Part shown: positions 48,159 through 53,933 of the stretch, piece after piece
Layout: every line of letters begins with the position of its first letter
How positions within the stretch are numbered: position 1 is the first letter of the stretch
Source of the DNA: CAZEPJ01 sp964514105
GTDB taxonomy: Bacteria; Desulfobacterota; Desulfocorpusculales; Desulfocorpusculum
NCBI GenBank assembly: GCA_964514105.1
Contig: CAZEPJ010000026.1
Span: forward strand, 1-53,933
DNA length: 53,933 bases
Reading direction: 5' to 3'
Notes under the pieces: generated by a model
What the model saw: the letters and a program-made list of their open reading frames with translations, nothing else
Told to the model about the DNA's origin: nothing
The model's database searches: none
Made by a program: the position numbers and the translations under genes

Positions 48159-48722
48159 ATGAATGCCCTGGATGCCGTGATCCTGGGGATCGTCGGGGTG
48201 AACCTGCTCTACAGCGCCTGGCGGGGATTCGTCCGAGATGTTTTCTCTCTGGCGGGGCTGCTGGGCGGGTTCCTCATGGCCGCCCGTTTCTACGCGACGG
48301 TTGCCGGTTGGCTCAGTCCCTGGATCACATCCCCTGCGGCTGCCTCCATTTCGGCCTGCATCGTGATCTTCGTGGCCTCGGTGGTGGTGATCTCCCTGGT
48401 GGGGCGAGTGGTGTGGAAGGGTGTCAAGGCCGTCCATCTGGGATGGTTGGACCGGCTGGCGGGCGTGGGATTCGGGCTGGCCAAGGGGATTGTGCTAAGT
48501 GCGGGGCTCCTGGTGGCGCTGGTGGCCTTCCTCCCTTCCCAAGGTGGGCTCGTGGAGGGATCGCGGCTGGCTCCCCATGTCCTGGAGATCACCCGCGAGG
48601 TCGGCCGCCGGATCCCGGGGAGTTTGGGGGACCAGTTTCGGAACGGCCGGTTCCTGGGCACAGGCGCGGAACAAGGGCCCCAGAAGGACACACCGGCGGA
48701 GGGCGGAAGGGTCGGTCGATGA
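48159..48722 (+). CDS. cvpA: CvpA family membrane protein
   Basis: 187 residues with four hydrophobic segments (ALDAVILGIVGVNLLYSAW, AGLLGGFLMAARF, ISACIVIFVASVVVISLVG, GIVLSAGLLVALVAF), the classical CvpA/colicin V production layout, plus a hydrophilic C-terminal tail. The molecular function of the family is unsettled; it is linked to envelope homeostasis and biofilm growth. The start at 48159 is the family N-terminus (MNALDAVILG). Its stop overlaps the next small ORF (ATGA). Confidence 0.86.
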   Translation: MNALDAVILGIVGVNLLYSAWRGFVRDVFSLAGLLGGFLMAARFYATVAGWLSPWITSPAAASISACIVIFVASVVVISLVGRVVWKGVKAVHLGWLDRLAGVGFGLAKGIVLSAGLLVALVAFLPSQGGLVEGSRLAPHVLEITREVGRRIPGSLGDQFRNGRFLGTGAEQGPQKDTPAEGGRVGR

Positions 48723-48874
48723 AGGCGCTCAGGTCCCTGTGCCACTGGCTGGCTCGGGTGGGCCGGTTGGGGGCTCCGGGGGGCGCCAAGGCGGTGCCTA
48801 CCGGCAAGGAACGACTCGCCAAGCGGAAGGACCCGGAAGAGACCCTGTTCCTGATGAAGTTCGGGAAACGTTGA
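48719..48874 (+). CDS. 51-residue basic protein overlapping cvpA
   Basis: Starts inside the cvpA stop (ATGA) and encodes a basic 51-residue protein beginning MKALRSLCHWLARVG, with an amphipathic start and a charged end (KDPEETLFLMKFGKR). No family recognised. The four-base overlap is the arrangement expected for translational coupling and argues for a real gene; lack of a ribosome site of its own and its small size argue for caution. Confidence 0.5.
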   Translation: MKALRSLCHWLARVGRLGAPGGAKAVPTGKERLAKRKDPEETLFLMKFGKR

Positions 48875-49026
48875 ACGCCGGAGGCGTCCCGGGCGAAATC
48901 GACCGAGTCCGGCCTGCGGCGGCACGTCCAGGGGCTCGCTCGAATCCCTCGAGCTCGTCAGGGAGGGGCGGCAAGGCCGTGCCTCGGGCCCGGCCCGGCA
49001 ATACCAATCCAAGGAGGCGATGGCAG

Positions 49027-49917
49027 ATGGACCTGTGCGGATGTCACATCCCCCTGGTCACCCCCTTCCTCGAAGACGGGAGCATCGATGAGAAAGGGCT
49101 TCGCAAACTGGTCAACCACCTCATCGAGGAGGAGAAGGTCGACGGCCTGGTCCCTTGCGGCACCACGGGAGAGTCGCCCACCCTCACCCACGAGGAGCAT
49201 GGAAAGGTCATCCAGATCGTGGTGGAGGAGACGCGCCGGCGCGTTCCCGTCATTGCCGGGACCGGGTCCAACAGCACCCAAGAGGCCATCCAGATGACGC
49301 GCCACGCCCAGGAGGTCGGCGCGGACGCCACGCTCCAGGTCTGCCCTTACTACAACAAGCCCATGCAGGATGGGCTGGTGGCCCACTTCAAGGCCGTGGC
49401 CCGGGCCACCGACCTGCCCATGATCCTGTACAACATCCCCGGTCGGACCGGACGCAACATCGAGCCCGAGACCCTCATCGCCCTTTCGGAGGTGGAGAAC
49501 ATCGTGGGGGTCAAGGACGCCTGCGGCGACCTGATGCAGACCATGAGGGTGCTGGAGGCGACGCGCAAGAGGGCGACGCCCTTCTACGTGCTGTCCGGCG
49601 AGGACGCCTTGACGTTCTCCATGATGCTCCTGGGGGGACACGGGGTCATCTGCGCCGTGGGGAACGTCATCGGCCGGGAGTACACCCGCATGGTCCATCT
49701 CCTCCTGGAGGGAAAGGTGGACGACGCCCGGGAAATCCATTTCAAGACCCTCCCCCTGGTCAGGGCGCTGTTCATCGAGACGAATCCCGTGCCGGTGAAG
49801 GAGGCCATGAACATGATGGGGCTGCCGGCGGGCGCCTTTCGCCTGCCTCTGACGCCATTGAAGCCAGCCAACCGGGAGGTCCTGCGGCGGGCCCTTCAGG
49901 ACGTGGGGCGCCTCTGA
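49027..49917 (+). CDS. dapA: 4-hydroxy-tetrahydrodipicolinate synthase
   Basis: 296 residues, a TIM-barrel Schiff-base aldolase of the DapA group. Signatures are GTTGESPTLTHEEH, the PYYNKP segment with its Tyr, NIPGRTG and the Schiff-base Lys163 in VGVKDACGD. It condenses pyruvate with aspartate semialdehyde in the lysine/diaminopimelate pathway. AAGGAGGCGATGGCAG precedes ATG 49027. The GTTGES motif, the Tyr and the GRTG Arg equivalent support true DapA over other pyruvate aldolases. Confidence 0.94.
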   Translation: MDLCGCHIPLVTPFLEDGSIDEKGLRKLVNHLIEEEKVDGLVPCGTTGESPTLTHEEHGKVIQIVVEETRRRVPVIAGTGSNSTQEAIQMTRHAQEVGADATLQVCPYYNKPMQDGLVAHFKAVARATDLPMILYNIPGRTGRNIEPETLIALSEVENIVGVKDACGDLMQTMRVLEATRKRATPFYVLSGEDALTFSMMLLGGHGVICAVGNVIGREYTRMVHLLLEGKVDDAREIHFKTLPLVRALFIETNPVPVKEAMNMMGLPAGAFRLPLTPLKPANREVLRRALQDVGRL

Positions 49918-50175
49918 GGACCCCGGGCATCGTGGGCGGATCGCGATGCACGTTCGGGCGCACGGTCGGCAGCAGGTGCGCGACCAGCGGCAGAGGGTCT
50001 TCATCGCGGGGGGAGGGGCAGGGCCTGGGGGCAAAGCCATGGGTCTCGCCGACTCGGGCAGGCGGCGCCAACCGGTCGGGGAGGCGTGGCGAGTGGGCTG
50101 CAGGGCACCGGTTCTGGGGAGCGGAGATCGCCCGAGAGGGCAGGACGCCCGGACGGCTCGGGCGGGGAGAGGGCC

Positions 50176-50616
50176 ATGGACAGGATCAAGATACATCTCG
50201 GCAGGGGGTTCGAGGAGATGGAGAGCCAGGTGGAGCAGATGATGGACGACATGCTTCATCTGAGACGGGCGTTCGTCCCCAGGTCCGGCCAGTGCTGGGG
50301 CCCTCCCATGGATCTGTACGAGACCCAGGCGCAGATCATCATCTTGATGGAGATGGCGGGTCTCAAGAGCGACCAGATCCAGGTGATCATGGACCGGGGG
50401 ATGCTCAAGATCTCCGGCCTCCGCGCCAACCCGATTCAGGAGCCGGACCGTCGGGTCCATCAGATGGAACTCGACTTCGGCCCCTTCGAGCGTCGCGTTC
50501 GAGTGAGGGTCCCCGTGGTCCTGGATGGGATCGAGGCCACGTACCGCGACGGTTTCCTCGTCATCCGCGTCCCCAAGGCCCAGCCCAGGGAGCGCGAGAT
50601 CCCTGTGGAGGTATGA
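50176..50616 (+). CDS. Hsp20 family protein linked to lon
   Basis: 146 residues with an alpha-crystallin domain (PMDLYETQAQIIILMEMAG, then DRGMLKISGLR, FERRVRVRVPV and GFLVIRVPK) and a C-terminal tail with REIPVEV, which supplies an I-x-V motif. An N-terminal helical arm is rich in Met and acidic residues. ATG 50176 follows GGAGAGGGCC. It lies 48 bp upstream of lon in the same orientation, a pairing that links a holdase with the protease that clears damaged proteins. The 258 bp upstream (49918-50175) hold no recognisable gene or heat-shock promoter. Confidence 0.87.
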   Translation: MDRIKIHLGRGFEEMESQVEQMMDDMLHLRRAFVPRSGQCWGPPMDLYETQAQIIILMEMAGLKSDQIQVIMDRGMLKISGLRANPIQEPDRRVHQMELDFGPFERRVRVRVPVVLDGIEATYRDGFLVIRVPKAQPREREIPVEV

Positions 50617-50664
50617 CAGGGGCCTGAATAGATCCCCAGTGCGAGTCGGAACGGGAGGAGAGGA

Positions 50665-53115
50665 ATGAGCGAGGGAGAGGCGATTCAGCCCATGGATACG
50701 GTCTCCAATGATTCCCTTCGGGTGCCCGAAGAGGTCCCCATCATGCCCCTGAAGGAGATGGTGATCTTCCCCAAGATGATCCTCCCCATGATCGTGGGTG
50801 AAGAGCGGCTGGCCCGGCTGGTGGACGAGGCGGTGGTCAAGGATCGCTTCATCGGGCTGGTGGCCATCCGGGAAAGCCGGGCAGAGGAACCCAAGCCCGA
50901 GGATCTCTACCAGGTGGGGATGGTGGCCCTCATTCAGAAGATGCTCAAGATGCCCGACGGGAGCCTTCGGCTCCTGATTCAGGGGATCTCCAGAATGCGG
51001 ATCATCGAGTTCATCCGCAGGGAGCCATTCCTCGATGCCCGCATCGAGCCCCTGGAGGATGAGATCGAGGAGGGTATGGAACTGCAGGCCCTCACCGTGA
51101 ATATCAAGGGCCTGTTCAAGCGGCTCCTGGAGATGTCGCCCAACCTCCCGTCGGAGCTGGGGATCATTGCCCTCAACGTGGAACACCCGGGGAATCTGGC
51201 CGACCTGGTGGCCGCCAACCTCAACGTCAAGATGGAGGACAAACAGGGGGTCCTGGAGGCGCTCAAGGTCAAGGAGCGGATGGAGAAGGTCCTGAAGCTC
51301 CTCAACCGGGAGATCCAGATCCTGGAGCTGGGCAGCAAGATCCAGTCCGAGATCAAGGGGCAGATGGACAAGACCCAGAAGGACTACTTCCTGCGGGAGC
51401 AGTTGAAGGCCATCCAGAGAGAACTGGGCGAGACCGACGAACGCACGGCGGAGATCCAGGAACTGCGGGAGAAGATCGAGAAGGCCAACCTCCCCGAGGA
51501 GGCCAAGACCGTGGCGGAGCGGGAACTGGATCGACTGGCCAAGATGCCTCCGGCCGCGGCCGAGTACACCGTCTCGCGCACCTACCTGGACTGGCTCGTC
51601 GAGCTGCCGTGGGCGACGGGCACCGAGGACAACCTGGACATCCAGCGCGGACGGCGCATCCTGGACGAGGATCACTACGACCTGGACAAGGTGAAGCGTC
51701 GAATCGTGGAGTACCTCGCCGTGCGGAAGCTGAAGCCGGACGCCAAGGGGCCCATCCTGTGCTTTGCGGGGCCCCCCGGCACGGGCAAGACGTCCCTGGG
51801 GCAATCCATTGCCCGGGCCCTGGGCCGCAAGTTCATCCGAATCTCCCTGGGAGGGGTCCGGGACGAGGCCGAGATCCGGGGCCATCGCAGGACGTACGTG
51901 GGGGCCCTGCCCGGGAGGATCGTCCAGGGGCTGCGCAAGGCCGGCTCCCGCAACCCCATCTTCATGCTGGACGAGGTGGACAAGATCGGCATGGATTTCC
52001 GTGGGGACCCCTCATCGGCCCTCCTGGAGGTCCTGGACCCGGAACAGAACTTCTCCTTCTCCGACCATTACCTGGAGGTGCCGTTCGACCTGTCCCGTGT
52101 GATGTTCATCACCACCGCCAACGTCCTGGAGACGATCCCGCCTCCCCTGAGGGACCGGATGGAGGTGCTGGAGCTGCCGGGGTACACCCTGGAGGAAAAG
52201 GTGATGATCGCCAAGAAGTACCTGATCCCCCGGCAACTGGAGGCCCACGGTCTGACCCCCGAGATCCTGGCCTTCGATCATCGGGCCCTGCACAAGATCG
52301 TCAAGGAGTACACCCGGGAGGCGGGGGTGCGCAATCTGGAAAGGGAGATCGCCACCATATGCCGGGCCGTGGCCAGTGCCGTCGCCTCGGGCCAAAAGAA
52401 GCGGCAGATGGTTTCGGGAGGGAGCCTCCATGGCTACCTGGGGCCCGCCAAGTTCTTCTCGGATGTGGCCGAACGAACGGCTCAGGCCGGGGTGGCCACG
52501 GGCCTGGCCTGGACCCCGGTGGGAGGGGACATCCTATTCGTCGAGGCCACCAAGATGGCCGGGAAGAAGTCGCTGACCCTCACCGGGCAGCTCGGAGACG
52601 TCATGAAGGAGTCGGCCCAGGCCGCGTTGAGCTTTATCCGGAGCAACGCCCAGGAGCTGGGGATCGATCCCGAGTTCTTCGACAAACAAGACCTTCACGT
52701 TCATATCCCCGAGGGCGCCATCCCCAAGGACGGGCCGTCGGCGGGGGTGACCCTCTTCACGGCATTGACCTCGCTGCTCACTGGCCGGCCCGTGCGGTCC
52801 GATGTGGCCATGACCGGTGAGATCACCCTTCGGGGGCTGGTCCTCCCCGTGGGGGGCATCAAGGAAAAGGTGCTGGCCGCCCGGAGGGCGGGCATCCGGA
52901 CGGTCATCCTGCCCGAGAAGAATCGAAAGGATCTGGAAGAGGTGCCGGCGCAGGCGAGAAAGGGGATGACCTTCCGCTTCGTCACCCGGATGGAGGACGT
53001 CATCGCCCTGGCGCTGAGGCCCGCCCGCTCCGGGGTCCGGGGGGGGAGGACCCGGGTCCGGGAGGCCGGCGCCGCCAAAGCCGCCCGATCCCGGCGCGGT
53101 CACCTGGCCGGTTGA
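50665..53115 (+). CDS. lon: ATP-dependent protease Lon
   Basis: 816 residues: N-terminal LON substrate domain (VPIMPLKEMVIFPKM), coiled helical region (FLREQLKAIQRELGE), AAA+ with GPPGTGKTSLGQSIARALG and IFMLDEVDKIG, and a C-terminal Ser-Lys protease with Ser692 in KDGPSAG and Lys735 in GGIKEK. It degrades misfolded and some regulatory proteins in the cytoplasm. AGGAGAGGA precedes ATG 50665. The Arg/Ala-rich tail after about residue 785 is not conserved. Its last 16 bp overlap the end of the convergent gene. Confidence 0.97.
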   Translation: MSEGEAIQPMDTVSNDSLRVPEEVPIMPLKEMVIFPKMILPMIVGEERLARLVDEAVVKDRFIGLVAIRESRAEEPKPEDLYQVGMVALIQKMLKMPDGSLRLLIQGISRMRIIEFIRREPFLDARIEPLEDEIEEGMELQALTVNIKGLFKRLLEMSPNLPSELGIIALNVEHPGNLADLVAANLNVKMEDKQGVLEALKVKERMEKVLKLLNREIQILELGSKIQSEIKGQMDKTQKDYFLREQLKAIQRELGETDERTAEIQELREKIEKANLPEEAKTVAERELDRLAKMPPAAAEYTVSRTYLDWLVELPWATGTEDNLDIQRGRRILDEDHYDLDKVKRRIVEYLAVRKLKPDAKGPILCFAGPPGTGKTSLGQSIARALGRKFIRISLGGVRDEAEIRGHRRTYVGALPGRIVQGLRKAGSRNPIFMLDEVDKIGMDFRGDPSSALLEVLDPEQNFSFSDHYLEVPFDLSRVMFITTANVLETIPPPLRDRMEVLELPGYTLEEKVMIAKKYLIPRQLEAHGLTPEILAFDHRALHKIVKEYTREAGVRNLEREIATICRAVASAVASGQKKRQMVSGGSLHGYLGPAKFFSDVAERTAQAGVATGLAWTPVGGDILFVEATKMAGKKSLTLTGQLGDVMKESAQAALSFIRSNAQELGIDPEFFDKQDLHVHIPEGAIPKDGPSAGVTLFTALTSLLTGRPVRSDVAMTGEITLRGLVLPVGGIKEKVLAARRAGIRTVILPEKNRKDLEEVPAQARKGMTFRFVTRMEDVIALALRPARSGVRGGRTRVREAGAAKAARSRRGHLAG

Positions 53116-53825
53116 TCCTGGCCGGCCGGAGGCATCTCCTCGGGCGCCCACCCTTCGGGCAGCAGGAGCGTTTCCTTCTCCTCGGGCGTCGCATCCGCCA
53201 GGAATCGTCGAAAGGACTCCATGGCGCCGTCCGGGTCCTCCCCGGCCCACTGGATCATCCCCAGGTAGTAGTGAGCCGGGGCGAAGCGTGGATCCAGCTC
53301 CAGGGCCCGTCTGTACGCGGCCATCTCCTCCTCGGGGCTGCCCGCCTGTTCCCGCCCCTTTTCCACCCATTCCTGGGCCGCCCATCGGCGGATCTGGCCC
53401 TCGGCATCCGGGATGGATGCCCCGGGCTCCGCCGGGGGCTCGGTCCCCTCCCCGCGCCCCGTCTCCGTTGTCGGACCATCGACGGCGGGCCGGGATGGGG
53501 CAGGGGGCGCATGGGGGATGGCCTTGGCCGTCTTGTGGGCCTTGGGGGGAGGGGCCGGGCGCTGCGGCGGGGGCGGGGGGGGCTCGACGGGCTGGATGGA
53601 TTGGCGCGCCGGTGTGGCGGCGTGGGGGGAGGGCGGCTGGGGGGAGCCCCGCTCGTGGAACCACAGGGCCACCCCTGCCACTGCCCCTGCCACCAGCAGG
53701 ACGCTGAACGCCAGGCCCATGCCGGTCCTGGCACGCCGCCTCTTGCGGGCCCCGGGGACGTAAACCCCACAGCGGGCACAGTACTCGTCTTCGGGCTGTT
53801 GAAAACCGCACCTGGGGCATTGCAT
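53100..53825 (-). CDS. Zinc-ribbon, single-membrane-span TPR protein
   Basis: 241 residues: an N-terminal zinc ribbon (MQCPRCGFQQ then YCARCG), a basic patch (ARKRRRARTG), one transmembrane segment (AFSVLLVAGAVAGVALWF), a Pro-rich linker of about 80 residues, and a C-terminal TPR-like part (AAYRRALELDPRFAPAHYYLGMIQWAG). The ribbon should face the cytoplasm and the TPR the periplasm. The start at 53825 places Met directly before the ribbon. Its stop codon lies inside the end of lon (16-bp convergent overlap). Function unknown. Confidence 0.78.
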   Translation of the reverse strand: MQCPRCGFQQPEDEYCARCGVYVPGARKRRRARTGMGLAFSVLLVAGAVAGVALWFHERGSPQPPSPHAATPARQSIQPVEPPPPPPQRPAPPPKAHKTAKAIPHAPPAPSRPAVDGPTTETGRGEGTEPPAEPGASIPDAEGQIRRWAAQEWVEKGREQAGSPEEEMAAYRRALELDPRFAPAHYYLGMIQWAGEDPDGAMESFRRFLADATPEEKETLLLPEGWAPEEMPPAGQDQPAR

Positions 53826-53892
53826 GGGATCACTCCCGACACGATCTCCTCTACCACAGCTTCGCAAAGGAGATCAAGAGCGAGCACTTGTC

Positions 53893-53921
53893 TTGACAAC
53901 ACGGGACCTATCGACTATTGG
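53893..53921 (+). promoter_or_regulatory. Possible promoter at the window edge
   Basis: A perfect TTGACA (53893-53898) is followed after 17 bp by TATTGG (3 of 6). It would serve a gene beyond the right end of the window. Confidence 0.3.
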
Positions 53922-53933
53922 ATACTACGTTGG

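Noticed and set aside
49918..50175. Open frames upstream of the lon-linked hsp20
   Set aside because: They are low-complexity, have no ribosome site and run into the hsp20 coding sequence out of frame.

Overview
The window is a GC-rich chromosomal stretch from a sulfate- or sulfite-reducing bacterium, most probably an uncultivated member of the former Deltaproteobacteria (Desulfobacterota). The evidence is a complete dissimilatory sulfite reductase system including dsrD and dsrJOP, an Hdr/Flx electron-transfer module, a TRAP transporter, an RsbRD-type protein and an Hsp20-Lon pair. No rRNA, tRNA, CRISPR array, insertion sequence or phage gene was recognised.

Region 1 (1-11.7 kb) is the sulfur-respiration locus. 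A near-consensus promoter and a leader of about 240 nt precede dsrA-dsrB-dsrD, followed by a hairpin terminator, a cobyrinate/siroheme amidase (cbiA/dsrN), dsrC with its own extended -10 promoter, an RsbRD_N protein, and the trans-membrane complex dsrMKJOP. A universal stress protein and a small ferredoxin with an Asp in place of one cluster Cys close the block at a strong terminator. DsrAB would reduce sulfite onto DsrC, and DsrMKJOP would re-reduce the DsrC trisulfide with membrane electrons.

Region 2 (11.7-15 kb) holds a Cys-rich HTH regulator, a TrmH/TrmJ-type RNA methyltransferase, a TPR protein and a small zinc-ribbon-like protein.

Region 3 (15-22.9 kb) is a second redox operon: a double-length HdrA, an MvhD/FlxD protein, two ferredoxin-type proteins and an FAD/NAD(P)+[2Fe-2S] protein (FlxA-like), but no HdrB or HdrC. 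A ferritin-like protein and a DUF2889 protein follow. This module is the best candidate here for an undescribed system.

Region 4 (22.9-32.5 kb) has a receiver-only response regulator, two tandem alanine dehydrogenases (one with catalytic Lys75 changed to Arg), an Hsp20 lacking its C-terminal tail, a cytidylate-kinase-like/BON fusion, a MoxR ATPase paired with a large uncharacterised protein, and a secreted FG-GAP repeat protein.

Region 5 (32.8-43.8 kb) is catabolic: enoyl-CoA hydratase, an MFS carrier, then a FadR-type GntR regulator whose palindromic operator overlaps its own promoter, a class III aminotransferase-fold enzyme, two tandem D-aminoacylase-family amidohydrolases and a complete TRAP transporter. 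Together these suggest uptake and use of N-acylated (D-)amino acids or related amides.

Region 6 (43.8-53.9 kb) is housekeeping: purC, an Nbp35-like P-loop ATPase, a NifU/IscU-like scaffold, a divergent dnaA next to an AT-richer intergenic region, cvpA with a nearly leaderless promoter, a 51-residue overlapping ORF, dapA, hsp20, lon, and a zinc-ribbon/TPR membrane protein whose end overlaps lon.
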